From Eledone cirrhosa (taxonomy: Eukaryota; Mollusca; Cephalopoda; Octopoda; Eledonidae), in assembly GCA_964016885.1 (NCBI GenBank), contig OZ024742.1, positions 5,806,604 through 5,870,603 on the forward strand: a DNA stretch of 64,000 nucleotides, read 5' to 3'. Shown in pieces: positions 1 to 8,800 of the stretch. The notes beneath the pieces are model-generated. The model searched no databases, had not been told where the DNA came from, and saw only the letters and a program-made list of their open reading frames with translations. The position numbers were made by a program, and so were the translations under genes. Each line of letters opens with the position of its first letter. The stretch's first letter is position 1.

Positions 1-500
1 TTTGTTTAAAACCAGAATTATTTCCTCCAACTTTTTATTTACACTTAATGAAAAGAAATGAAAAGAAATCCTGTATAGCTATCTTTAGGGGCGGCGATTC
101 GTTAAAATGTCGGATAGAATATATCACAGAGTTTCGTTGGGGTTTTCAGCGTCCTGCGTTCAGATCCTGTCGAGGTCAACTTTTTGTTTCGAGGTCGACA
201 AAAAAAATAGATACCAGTCCAGTAATTGGGTTGATTGGATTCCGTCTTCACGCTCAGAGTTGCTGAAGCATGGAACAAACTCCCTGCATCAGTTGTTAGC
301 TGTCGAGACACTGCATCCTTTAAAACCTCCATGCTTCCCGAGATTCGCCAACCTAATATCCCCCTCCATACACATACACACTTGTATATCATGACTCATA
401 CACTATTCACTTTCCTCACATTTGTATATTATTCCATGTACTATACATGCACCTTTGATGAATTGTAGTGCACCTAAGCACTGTACACAATAATTTCATT
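1..500 (+). pseudogene. 3' end fragment of a Jockey/CR1-like non-LTR retrotransposon
   Basis: One frame at 235-340 reads SVFTLRVAEAWNKLPASVV and then an SFK motif. This is the pattern seen at the extreme C-terminus of many Jockey/CR1-type LINE reverse transcriptases (an RV..WN.LP..VV core followed by FK). Upstream, at 100-235, related coding sense appears in other frames, so the piece has frameshifts and the open frames are short. The stretch from 390 to 500 is an AT-rich 3' UTR ending near TTTCATTATTTTTTT, where the next LINE fragment starts. No RT catalytic motif lies in the window, so only the tail is present. The 5' part would lie outside the window or is missing. The clade assignment is from a short motif only. 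Confidence 0.45.
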
Positions 501-504
501 ATTT

Positions 505-710
505 TTTTAATGGGCTTTCTCGACGATGGCCCTCGGAAGTCTCCTCCTATTGGGGAATTTTTCATTGTTCTTTTTTGTTACATCCTCTGTTTTTGTTTTT
601 TTACACGCAGAAATGCCGATTTGTACCGTCCTCTATTGTCCTGTACTGTCCTTTATGTCTACTTTGTGTAAACCCTTGTGGTTAGTAAAGAAAGCATTAT
701 TATTATTATT
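505..710 (+). mobile_element. 5'-truncated Tx1-like LINE, 3' UTR only
   Basis: This segment aligns almost base for base with the 3' UTR of the near full-length copy at 7961-8172. Shared blocks include TTTTAATGGGCTTTCTC, the CTCC-TATT-GGGG hairpin at 544-555, TACATCCTCTGTTTTT, GTAAACCCTTGTGGTTA and the terminal AAAGCATTATTATT. The polyadenylation-like hexamer is AGTAAA here instead of AATAAA. No coding sequence of the element is present. This is the expected product of target-primed reverse transcription that stopped early. The (ATT)n tail at 696-710 is shared with the 3' end of the minus-strand LINE that follows. Confidence 0.85.
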
Positions 711-787
711 GTTCTTTGAGTCTCAGTCATTGATGTTAGTTAACTGGAAAGTTTGTTGAAATGAATATCAAGCCACTACCTGCAGCC

Positions 788-1395
788 TCAGATATTCAGG
801 ACGTACCGGAGGGTTCTTGCTGTTCCCAGCAAGCATGCCTTTTGAAGTGTTCTAAAAAGCGGGGCGGGGCCAATTTTCTTTAACCATCCCTGGAAACTTT
901 TTGAGATAGTACCTAGTGCGCCTACGACAATCGGGACCACTTTGAGTTCATGGCAGTTCCAAATCCTTTTTACCTCCCACTTTAAGTCCTGGTATCGGTT
1001 AATTTTCTCCCTCTCCTTCTCTTGCACTCTCGTGTCGAATGGGCAGGCCACATCCACAATCAGGCACAATCTTTTTTCCTTGTCCAAAACCACCAGGTCA
1101 GGTCTATTGTGTTCCAGTTTCTTGTCCGTCTGTATCCTAAAATCGCATAGCACCTTCACCTGATAGTTTTCTATCACCGACTCATACCACTTCTCAGAAT
1201 GTGGTAAATTGTTTACTTTGCATAGGTGCCAGTGGATCACCCTGCCCATCACATCATGTCTCCAGCCTTTATAGTGAGTCTGGGCTAGGTGTTTACACTC
1301 GGATACAATGTGAGCCACAGTCTCCTCTCTCCACAGATCCTTCACAGTGGGCTAGCCTCCTCCTTGTAAATATGGTGTTTCAGCCACTTCGTTTT
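788..1395 (-). pseudogene. Zinc knuckle and restriction-like endonuclease remnant of the R2/R4-like LINE
   Basis: The minus strand encodes a knuckle of the form (C)RICG..ETVAHIVSECKHLAQ. Its first Cys codon is a TGA stop and a one-base shift separates the halves. It is followed by HNRPDLVVLDKEK and IVDVACPFD, giving the R-PD-X14-D pattern of the R2-type restriction-like endonuclease, catalytic residues intact. The C-terminus has the family signature KVVPIVVGALGTISKSF and a GTARTLRYVL ending. The stop codon lies at about 788-790, near GGACGTACCGG on the plus strand. In R2-type elements this nuclease nicks the target for target-primed reverse transcription. Confidence 0.82.
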
Positions 1396-2075
1396 GAGGG
1401 CCTGCTCTTACTGTTCAGATGTGACTTTAATACGCTCCTTACTCTCCGAATGTATTCAGATCTTATCAATCCCTTCATTTTTTTGTTCTTGATGTCATCA
1501 GCCTCCAGAACACCCAAATACTTGTATCCTTCTTCAGTGTCAATTTCCTTTATCATCTCACCTGTTGGTACCTGGATTCCGTTGCTTCTGCTCAATTTAC
1601 CCCTCTTTTTTTCACAAGGACTCCACACTTACTAATACCGAATTGCATACATATATCATTGCTGAAAATACGGACAGTGTCAACAAGCACATCCAACTCC
1701 TTCTCACTCTTCCCGAAGAGTTTAAGATCGTCCATGAAGAGGAGGTGATTGATGGTAAGCTCTCCCTTTCCCAACTTGTATCCTGCTCTCACTTTTCGCA
1801 GTATAATGGTCAGGGGCATCAGGGCAAGGACAAACAACAGAAGAGACAGACTATCTCCCTGGAAGATACCTCTCTTGATCTTCACGCCTCCCAAGGATTC
1901 TCCAGCTGATGTCAACTCTGTTTTCCAGGACTTCATACTTTTGCCCAACAACTGTCTGATGTTATCTGCCACCTTGAAGATCTCTAGGCTTTTGGTGATC
2001 CAAGAATGAGGCACCATGTCAAATGCCTTTTTGTAGTCTATCCATCCAATGGCAAGACCAGTGTGTCTCCTCTAG
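1380..2075 (-). pseudogene. Reverse transcriptase palm/thumb remnant of the R2/R4-like LINE
   Basis: Minus-strand translation shows motif A as IDYKKAFDMVPHSW (about 2050-2005), motif B as IFQGDSLSLLLFVLALMPL (the usual QGDSLSPLLF with Pro changed to Leu) and motif C as LLFMDDLKLFG (FMDD box). These are followed by a YKYLGVLE thumb motif near 1520. The catalytic Asp of motif A and both Asp of motif C are kept. The frame changes near 1600-1628, between the FMDD part and the YLGVLE part, so the reading frame is broken. Coding sense stops near 1395, where the linker expected after the RRVRSVLKS segment is absent. Confidence 0.8.
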
Positions 2076-2104
2076 CAATTCCTCATTACTATTCCTCATT
2101 ACTT

Positions 2105-2108
<4 letters not shown>

Positions 2109-2147
<39 letters not shown>
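2109..2147. repeat. (ATT)13 microsatellite between two LINEs
   Basis: Thirteen uninterrupted ATT units. The 5' end of the minus-strand R2/R4-like LINE lies a few tens of bases to the left, and the 5' UTR of Tx1-like copy 1 begins directly to the right. It is best read as the remainder of the target microsatellite. Confidence 0.95.
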
Positions 2148-2360
2148 GAATACCATGGTTGACGGAGGCTCGGCTCTGTAAGGTATAGTAAATTTTAACC
2201 GCTATAACAATTGTAAATTGTTTAAAACTTTAACCAAACTGTAGACAAAAACACCCTCCTCCTCGTGAGAGGGGTCTTTCTGCCCGTTATCTGGCCCTTC
2301 GGGGTTAAATAACAGCTTATTGGAGTTTTGTGCGCAATATTTATTTTAAACCAAAAAAAC
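2148..2360 (+). other. 5' UTR of Tx1-like copy 1, with UUCG hairpin
   Basis: This segment runs from the (ATT)n to the ORF1 start. At 2286-2313 the sequence can fold as GTTAT / ATAAC outer arms and an inner CCC-TTCG-GGG stem with the stable UUCG tetraloop. A weaker CCTC/GAGG pair sits just upstream near 2265-2280. The corresponding place in copy 2 (8261-8333) also holds hairpins with different sequence, which suggests that structure and not sequence is kept. No promoter motif is recognised. Confidence 0.55.
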
Positions 2361-2619
2361 ATGGCTACAAAAAAGAATTTTCACAAGTCACTCCCACTCA
2401 TTCCATCTTCTTCTTCCTCAATCGTCACTACACCAGAGAGGAGATTGTCTCTCTCCCTCCCTTCTCTTTCGCAAGCGACGCCAGTAAAGAAAAAGAAAAA
2501 TTTCGTTTCTGATAGTTTCCAAGAGCACGTGCAAAACTTGGAACATTTCTCCACGACGACGACAACGACGAAAAATGTGTGCGGTAAACACGGAAAGCCA
2601 TTTCATTCGTCTGACGTCA

Positions 2620-2743
2620 TTAATAATAGCAGTAGCAGCCGTAATAACAGCAGCAGCAGCAACAGTGACAAGGAAAACAACAGTAGCAGCCGCGACAGCA
2701 TCAGCAGCAGCATATATAACAACAGCATTAGCACCAACAGCAA

Positions 2744-2782
<39 letters not shown>

Positions 2783-2873
2783 CAACAACCACAGCAACAG
2801 CGGCAGTCGTAGTAGCAGCAGCAACAACAAAAGTAACAGCAGCTCTGACGACGACAACAACAACAACAACAAA
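2620..2873 (+). repeat. AGC/AAC trinucleotide low-complexity tract inside ORF1
   Basis: This is an imperfect run of AGC, AAC and ACA triplets encoding long Ser/Asn stretches in the ORF1 frame. The same region is open in several frames because the triplets lack stop codons, so the open frames on the opposite strand (Leu- or Ala/Val-rich) are artefacts. Triplet slippage probably drives the length differences between copies. Confidence 0.85.
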
Positions 2874-3689
2874 TAAAAACCAATCTCGTTTGCAGGTATC
2901 GCAAAGAACCTGGAAACCATCCTCATAACAAATGAGGAATTAGAGGAAGCAAAGAAGATGGTAACCAAAACCAGACACCGAGCAATCTGCAAGGCAGCCG
3001 AAACATTTTTCGAAACCCTACAGCACTGTACGGTCACGTAGCGTACAGTAAGCACAAAATCCCGTAGGGTTGAAAGAGCCACAGAGGCTCAAATACAAAA
3101 AGCCTTAGGGTCTGTGTGGCAGCGGAAAACACACATCACCCGATGCAAGAAATATGCCACCGTAGACGCACTTTTTGCCACACCCCAGGAGGCAAAGGCT
3201 CAATCCTTAGTGACCCTAAGGAGCGAGGAAATGGTGTTGGTGCCCTCCTACTGCGGACAAAAAATTGTGAGGGTCAAACTGACCCCCCCCCCCCCGGATG
3301 GCCCCTTCTTGGCTGGCCGCGTCTGTCCTCGTCGGAATCGAGGACAAAACAACTGTTCTGCAAGTACAGAAAAAAGTACGAGAAGATTGGGTCGGCACCT
3401 CTATTGAGATGTTAATCCAAACCAACCAGGAGTGCATCGAAGTTATCCCGGATGTGATAGACTTCGATAACGGCACTCAACTGCCCATAAGTGTTGAGGG
3501 CAAACGCCTGAAATGCTATCGCTGTGGATCGAAGACTCACCTCAGGGCCTTCTGCAATGAGAACACCCTGAGAAAGGAGAAAATCCCCCTCCTTCCGAAA
3601 CCGGCTCCACTGCTACGAGCAACAGGACAGGCGGCAACCAGGAAGGATAGGTCCGTGGCACCCATACCCACGCCACGGAAATTAAGAAC

Positions 3690-4150
3690 AGCAGCAGCAG
3701 CAGTGGAAGTATTAACAACAACAACAACAGCAATACCAACTGCAGCTGCAACAGAGACTCCACTGCAAACATCACCAACAACAACAAGTGAAATAGTGGA
3801 GCTGGTACCCCTCCCCGACCTCACAAAATCGGACATGGAGTGTGAGGTGGGAGAGGGATGGCAAAAGGTCGCATCGTCGCCTTCGAAAAGGGAGGAAAGA
3901 AACGAAAAAAGGGTAAAGGCTACTGCAAAGAGACTTACAGCAGCAACACCACCAACACCATCACCACCCACACTAGCACCACCATCACCACCGGCAGCAA
4001 CCCCACCGCCAACAACAACAACACCTTCAACACAACCACCAAAAGCACCAACATCGCAAACAACAAAACACACACGCCCAGCAACAACGACAAGAAAATA
4101 GCAGAACCACACCCCACCCCCAGAAAAACAAATGCACAGCAATAAATACA
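3690..4150 (+). repeat. ACA/ACC-rich low-complexity tract in the 3' half of ORF1
   Basis: CAACAACAA-type and CACCACCAC-type triplets encode Thr/Pro/Ala-rich sequence after the zinc knuckle. Three frames and the complement stay open for 200 bases or more only because of composition. The frame change between the part ending at 4101 and the C-terminal part ending at 4472 lies in or just after this tract. Confidence 0.8.
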
Positions 4151-4463
4151 CAACAAGAAACTAATGACTTACATAACTGAACACAGAGACATTTCACAGC
4201 ACGACTACATAATACCAGCACCAATCAAAACACCAACGAACATAAGACTGGTAAGAATAGCACATAAACAATACACAAACATTAAACCGAAATTCCCCAA
4301 CGCAGTTGGTGATTTCAGAGACCTAGGAGGGACACTGAACCGGAGGGTATATTCGGATATACTCACAGAAGAACCGACGACCAGCCGAAGGGACGATTCA
4401 ACAGTCCCTTCACCAGACGATCAAGTGAAAAGGGATGGAGAAACCATCCTTCCTCTGCGAGAA

Positions 4464-4508
4464 GTAAGGTAAGTGTTTTTCCCATCTTTTCCACTCCATT
4501 TCAACATG
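4464..4508 (+). promoter_or_regulatory. ORF1 stop / ORF2 start junction of copy 1
   Basis: AAGGTAAGT (4466-4474) overlaps the ORF1 stop (TAA 4470-4472). A pyrimidine-rich spacer (GTGTTTTTCCCATCTTTTCC) and then CAACATG with the ORF2 start at 4506 follow. Copy 2 has the same layout: GAAGGTAAGTAA, a CT-rich spacer and AACATG at 10384. The conserved 31-33-nt spacer may serve ORF2 translation after ORF1 termination. The AAGGTAAGT also matches a 5' splice donor. Neither role is shown here. Confidence 0.5.
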
Positions 4509-7500
4509 ACCTCACTCAGAATAGGCAGCATAAATGCGCGTGGCTTGGGGTCGTCATGGAAGCAGGGCCACCTGCTCAACGACCTCAGGTCACTAAACAT
4601 AGATGTAGTGATCATCAGCGAGACCAGAATCTCCGAAGCACGGGCCTTCGCACCGATCTTCGGTGGCTACGATGTGTACGCATCTCCCAGCCGTCCTGGA
4701 TCGGGGGAGGAGTTGCTGTGCTTTTTCGGAGAGGTTTGGTTCTCGCCATACGGGCCATCTTCCTGGACCCAGAAGGTAAGTTGGTGGTGCTGGACGTGAC
4801 CAGCGGAGAAGGGCAAGCTTTCAGGCTAGTGGCTGTCTATGCCCCGACAGGAGCAGGGCGGCCTGATTTCTTCCGGCGTCTGGAGACCTTTCTAGGAACG
4901 TCCCACTCTTTAGTGTTAGTGGGCGACTGGAATGGGATTTTAGATGCACGCTGGGACTGTGTGGTATTAGCGGATAGGGGAGGAGGGTGCAAGAGCCTCA
5001 CCAACCTGCTCAGGCGTTTTGAACTGTCTGACAGGTACCGATTGTATTTCCCGAATGTGCCAATGTGGACTTGGACAAATCGCATAGGGTCATCCAGATC
5101 ATATCTAAATAAAGTATTTTGTAGGGAAATAGATAGGTCTAGCATAAGCTGTCCACAATTCAAGATAGTCAGCTGCACGGACCACAAATTCGTGATCTGT
5201 GTGCTTGACTTAGATAGGCTTCATAGACGAGGACCCGGTTATTGCTAAACGCGTCCTTACCAGCACGCAAGGCCTACAGAGACCGGATTAGCGAAGTAGT
5301 TAAGCAAGCGTTGACGGGGACCATCGTCAACAACAAGTGGTGGTTTGCTCTGAAAAGATAGATTAGAATAGAGTCCATTAGGTTTAGTAAGGCTTTAGCT
5401 ATAGAGAAAAATATAGCAGAGGGAGAATTAGTTAGAAAATTAGACGAGGCGCTTAGCAAAGGCATCGCGACCGACGTACTTGCGGCGAATTTGGCCCTTG
5501 ACCAATTCTTCAATGCAAAGCACGAAGGTTGCGTTGTCAGAGCTAGGGTGCGTGCTCTCCACACGAGTGGACGAAAGCCGTTCAATGGGCTCGAGTAGCG
5601 GAGGCGCGTCGTGGCAACAAAGCCACGATCCGGTCTTTGGTGGACCACGACGGGCGCATGCTACTCGATCCCGGGAAAATGTATGAAGCTTTTCAGCGAC
5701 ACTTCGCTCAAATGTTCGGGGGCAGCGGCGGGTCAGATCGAGGGATGGACTTTAGTGTCTACCTCGACGGCCACTGAGGCGGAGTGTTGCGAAAAGCCGA
5801 TAACATCCGCTGAAGTAGGGGAGGAAATGACTGGCTGCACAAGGGGTAAATCGCCTGGTTTGGATGGTCTGCCCTATGAACTTTACGTACAGATGCCAGA
5901 CTTGTTCGGAGGCCTCTTGGCGGACGTCTACTGCAACTGGCAACAGAACGGGAGGATTCCCAGCTCTGTGAGCCGAGGAGCAGTGGCGTTGCTGAGAAAG
6001 GATCCGAGCAAGGGGTATAACATAGATAATTTCAGGCCCATAACTCTGCTAAACACAGAGTTCAAGATTTTGGCCAAGGTGCTAGCAAAGAGGTTGGCGC
6101 TTGTCGTTGGTGGTCTGGTGGGGGAGGCGCAGACATGCGCCATTCCCGACAGATCCATCCACGACAACCTCCACTTCATGCGATACATCGTAGAGAGGGT
6201 AGCTAGGGAATCTGGCACGGGTGGGTCCTTGATCAATTTTGATCAGTCGAAAGCTTTCGTTAGGGTCGACCATCGTTACCTAGCGGCAGTCCTGAAGGCG
6301 GCTGGCTTTGGGCCCGTCTTCAGAGGCTGGATCGCTGCCATGCACAAAGACATCTGCTCTGTGGTGTGAGTGAACGGTCACCTTTCAGAACCGTTCAACA
6401 TCATGCGCTCAGTTCGCCAAGGATGTCCCCTCTCGTCCCTTTTGTACGTATTGACTCTCGAGCCATTACTGCATAAACTGGAGACGTTGAGGGGCGTCCC
6501 GCGCAAACTAGGATGCGGAAGATCCGCGTCAGCATATGCGGACGATGTCACCGTAGTGGTGTCGAACGCCAAACAAATCGAGCCGATCGGCACTACACTA
6601 AGAGAATACGAAGCGGTGACAGGAGCAATGATCAACCAGGAAAAGTCAGTGGGCCTGCAGCTCGGCACCTGGAGAGGAAGGTCCATTCCGTACAACAGCG
6701 TCGTCGGGCGCTGGACGGAGGGACCAGTTAAATTGCTAGGGGTCTGGTTCGGTCCGGACCTCCAGACGGACAAAACCTGGGACGAGGTGACGAGCACGGT
6801 GGTTTCTCTCACCCAGAAATGGGCGGAGAGGAAGCTATCCCTGAAAGGTCGAGCGGAGGTGGCTAACGCGTACATCGCGTCCGTCATCTGCTACCGCCTG
6901 ACCGTCGTACCTTGTCCTAAGACCCGCCTGACTGCGCTGGAGCGTTTGCTCTTTCGCTTTTTGTGGAAGGGACGCGCTCCGATGGTCAGGCGGTCCATCT
7001 GTTGTCAACACCCGCTACGTGGAGGGCTGGGCATGCCCTGGCTGATGATGCGCTGACACGCGCTCAGGCTACGACATCTACACCTCTTCCTCGACGGTGA
7101 TCAGGTGTGGTTGCCGTTTGCTAGACGCGTCTTTCCCCAGCTCGTCTCCTTGACGGAGCTGCAGTCCTGGGTCAAGCGAAGACCGAGAGTGAGCGCTTGG
7201 AGACTGGAATGTCTTCAGGCGCTCACAGACCTCGACCAATCGGGCAATGTGATCGGTGGAAACTCCACCTCGGCGTTCTATAGAGGATTAGTGGTGGGGA
7301 AGAGCGACGACGTACTTGGGGAAACTCTAGGCCTCGACGAAAATCAACTAGCCAATCTCTTCGGAAGAACTTCCGGGCCGGGGCCTATGGACAACTTCCA
7401 GAAATCCCTCGCCTGGCAGTGCTACCGAGGAGCCTTGCCAGTTCGGGATAAACTCTACAGGCATGGAGGTGCCGTCAGCCGGGCATGTCCGAGATACGCG

Positions 7501-7902
7501 CAGGGCGACGAAACCGTCCTGCACGCACTCGTCCAGTGTCCGAGAATTGCTGACTTGTGGGTTTATGTCGAACACCTGCTGTCGCGTGTAGGACGCATCC
7601 GGCTATCAGCTGAGTCCATTGTGAAGATTACCCCGCCCTCTTCCTTTAGCCGGGAAGGGCAGGCATTTTTTATCTGTCTGGTGGCCATGGCGAAAGAGAT
7701 AGTATGGTGGACGCGTTTGAAAGGGCTGAAGACGAGTAGTTACCTCTTCGGTGATGCCCTGATTGACTTTTTCAAATTTCATTTGAAAAGGAAAATCAGA
7801 GTAGAGAGGGAAGTGCTCTCTTCCCAGCATTTTGTTGAAAGATGGGTGAGAGAAGCAAGTATGGCCCGAGTGAATGGGCCTACTCTGAGTATGTGTCTGT
7901 AA
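4506..7902 (+). pseudogene. ORF2 of Tx1-like copy 1 (APE endonuclease + reverse transcriptase), broken
   Basis: ATG 4506 opens with IGSINARGLGSSWKQGHL, an APE-type endonuclease. ISETRIS, AVYAPTGAGR and GDWNGILDARWD follow. The usual SYIDR motif reads SYLNK here and SDH reads TDH, so catalytic positions have decayed. A one-base loss in the G-rich run near 4700-4712 shifts the frame, and further breaks lie at 5246 (TAA) and near 5358 (TAG). The RT continues in one frame from 5611 to 7902 with two TGA codons (6367, 7054). It shows SPGLDGLPYELY (about 5850), NFRPITLLNTEFKI, motif A INFDQSKAF (about 6240), motif B RQGCPLSSLLY (6415) and motif C AYADDV (6532). The C-terminal finger has Cys 7486, a Tyr in place of the second Cys, His 7522 and Cys 7537. 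Stop TAA at 7900-7902. Confidence 0.82.
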
Positions 7903-8148
7903 ATTAAAGGTGGAAAACTGGGAGAGGGCACTTGCCCTGGTGGTCAGGGTCACTGTGGCCTTTTAATGGGCTTTCTCCACAAATGTCCCTCGGAAGTCTC
8001 CCCCCTATTGGGGAATTTTTCATTGTTATTTTTTTATTACATCCTCTGTTTTTTTACACGCCGAAATGCCCATTTGTACCGTACTGTATTGTCCTGCACT
8101 GTCCTTAATGTCTACTTTATGTAAACCCTTGTGGTTAATAAAGAAAGC
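7903..8148 (+). other. 3' UTR of Tx1-like copy 1
   Basis: It contains a perfect short hairpin CCCC-TATT-GGGG at 8002-8013 followed by AATTTTT. A canonical AATAAA lies at 8137-8142, seven bases before the (ATT)n tail. The segment from 7961 onward is repeated in the isolated fragment at 505-710, and the hairpin core also occurs in copy 2 at 13907-13918. A conserved hairpin 135-160 bases before the tail is a candidate recognition site for the element's reverse transcriptase. Confidence 0.7.
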
Positions 8149-8172
8149 ATTATTATTATTATTATTATTATT
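8149..8172. repeat. (ATT)8 tail/junction between the two Tx1-like copies
   Basis: Eight ATT units follow AAAGC at the end of copy 1, directly before GGTCTAAGCG, the first bases assigned to copy 2. It serves as the 3' tail of copy 1 and the upstream flank of copy 2. Confidence 0.92.
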
Positions 8173-8625
8173 GGTCTAAGCGGACGTATTTTTCTCGCTC
8201 ACAGTAAGTCGCTTTATTTGCCTGTTTAAATTATTTCTTGTTAAATATTTCTTGTTGTGTAAGGGATATAAGCCCTTAGACTTTGCCCCGTGAAGGGGAA
8301 AGTATAATATTTGGGCCTTTTGGCCCAAATATTTGAACTATTTTTTACATGTTAAAAAATTTACGAAGAAAAAAAAACATGGCTGAGCCACGCCCCCAGC
8401 GATATGTCGGCTGTCGTGCAACAACGACGTAGAAGTTGAGAGGAGCGCTACAGCGAAATGAACACAAATTGATAACACAAACACCACCACAAACAAGGTA
8501 AACAAAGACACCAATGATACCAATAAGAACTCTAATTTTGAAAAAAATGACAGTAACAGCGACAACGAAAATACAGATAACAAAAAAAAAATAACAAATA
8601 CAACAACAATATCAACACCACTAAC
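8173..8625 (+). other. 5' UTR of Tx1-like copy 2 with three consecutive hairpins
   Basis: Three potential stem-loops follow one another. The first is AAGGG/CCCTT (8261-8265 with 8273-8277). The second is ACTTT-g-CCCC / GGGG-AAAGT with loop GTGAA (8280-8303). The third is a perfect 12-bp inverted repeat, AATATTTGGGCC / GGCCCAAATATT with loop TTTT (8306-8333). The rest up to 8625 becomes ACA/AAC-rich and merges into the low-complexity N-terminal coding part of ORF1, so the true ORF1 start is uncertain and ATG 8626 is a practical choice. Confidence 0.6.
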
Positions 8626-8800
8626 ATGAAAACACATAGCGACAAAACCAACAGCAACAATACCAACTGCACCGAGAACAACGGTGGCAACAAAGACATC
8701 AATGATAACAGCGACAGTGCTAACAACAACACCAACAAGAACAACGTCAACAACACCCCCAACGAAAACCAGAAGAACACTTTCGCTGCGGCAGCAGCAA
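8440..8800 (+). repeat. ACA/AAC-rich low-complexity tract, N-terminal ORF1 region of copy 2
   Basis: Imperfect ACA, AAC and AAT triplets encode Asn/Thr-rich sequence. This is the counterpart of the AGC/AAC tract of copy 1, with a different triplet balance. It produces long open frames on both strands that I do not regard as genes. Confidence 0.8.

Larger units (their letters stand above)
711..2108 (-). mobile_element. 5'-truncated, internally deleted R2/R4-like LINE with restriction-like endonuclease
   Basis: Read on the minus strand this is one decayed LINE. It starts at RT motif A near 2075 and ends with a short 3' UTR (787-711) that reads into AATAAT repeats. The order is RT palm, RT thumb start, Cys/His knuckle, restriction-like endonuclease and the conserved C-terminal tail. 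That order is known for R2/R4/NeSL-type elements, which lack an APE endonuclease. The 5' part before motif A is missing. A second loss is seen near 1395, where the thumb jumps directly to the region before the zinc knuckle. Its 5' end lies close to the (ATT)13 tract at 2109-2147. Confidence 0.8.
2361..4472 (+). pseudogene. ORF1 of Tx1-like copy 1 (zinc-knuckle protein), broken
   Basis: The start is taken at ATG 2361 (AACATGGCT, good context). The N-terminal part is basic and Ser-rich (MATKKNFHKSL), then becomes poly-Ser/Asn over 2620-2873. In the same frame there are stops at 2874 (TAA) and 3039 (TAG), and coding sense continues between and after them (NLETILITNEELEEAKK; YATVDALFATPQEAKAQ). 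The cytosine run near 3279-3292 shifts the frame. The next frame carries REDWVGTSIEMLIQ and a CX2CX4HX4C knuckle with Cys codons at 3514, 3523 and 3553 and His at 3538. A Thr/Pro-rich region and a stop at 4099-4101 follow, then a C-terminal part in another frame ends at TAA 4470-4472. ORF1 proteins of this type bind the element RNA. Confidence 0.72.
2148..8172 (+). mobile_element. Tx1-like LINE, copy 1, near full length, inactivated
   Basis: About 6.0 kb with 5' UTR, ORF1 (zinc-knuckle nucleic-acid binding protein), ORF2 (APE endonuclease, reverse transcriptase, Cys/His tail), 3' UTR and (ATT)n tail. (ATT)n tracts lie at both ends. The ORF2 motifs (VRQGCPLSSLLY, AYADD, and the C-terminal Cys/His pattern) fit the Tx1 branch of the L1 group best; that placement is from recalled family features, not a tree. 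ORF1 and ORF2 both contain stops and frameshifts, so it cannot move on its own. It lies head-to-tail with a diverged relative at 8173-14093. Confidence 0.85.

Noticed and set aside
942..2009. Plus-strand frames over 942-2009
   Set aside because: They are shadows of the minus-strand R2/R4-like LINE, whose minus-strand translation shows clear RT and nuclease motifs.
2418..3082. Leu- or Ala/Val-rich open frames on the minus strand across 2418-3082 and 3537-4151
   Set aside because: They are complements of AGC/AAC/ACC triplet tracts in ORF1, which lack stop codons for compositional reasons.
6367..7056. Selenocysteine or programmed TGA readthrough in the LINE reverse transcriptase
   Set aside because: Copy 2 has ordinary codons at both sites, other stop types and frameshifts occur throughout the elements, and no SECIS-like structure is recognised.
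4837..7575. Minus-strand frames opposite ORF2 of copy 1 (and the similar set at 10716-12784 opposite copy 2)
   Set aside because: They mirror the conserved ORF2 coding strand and carry no independent motif.
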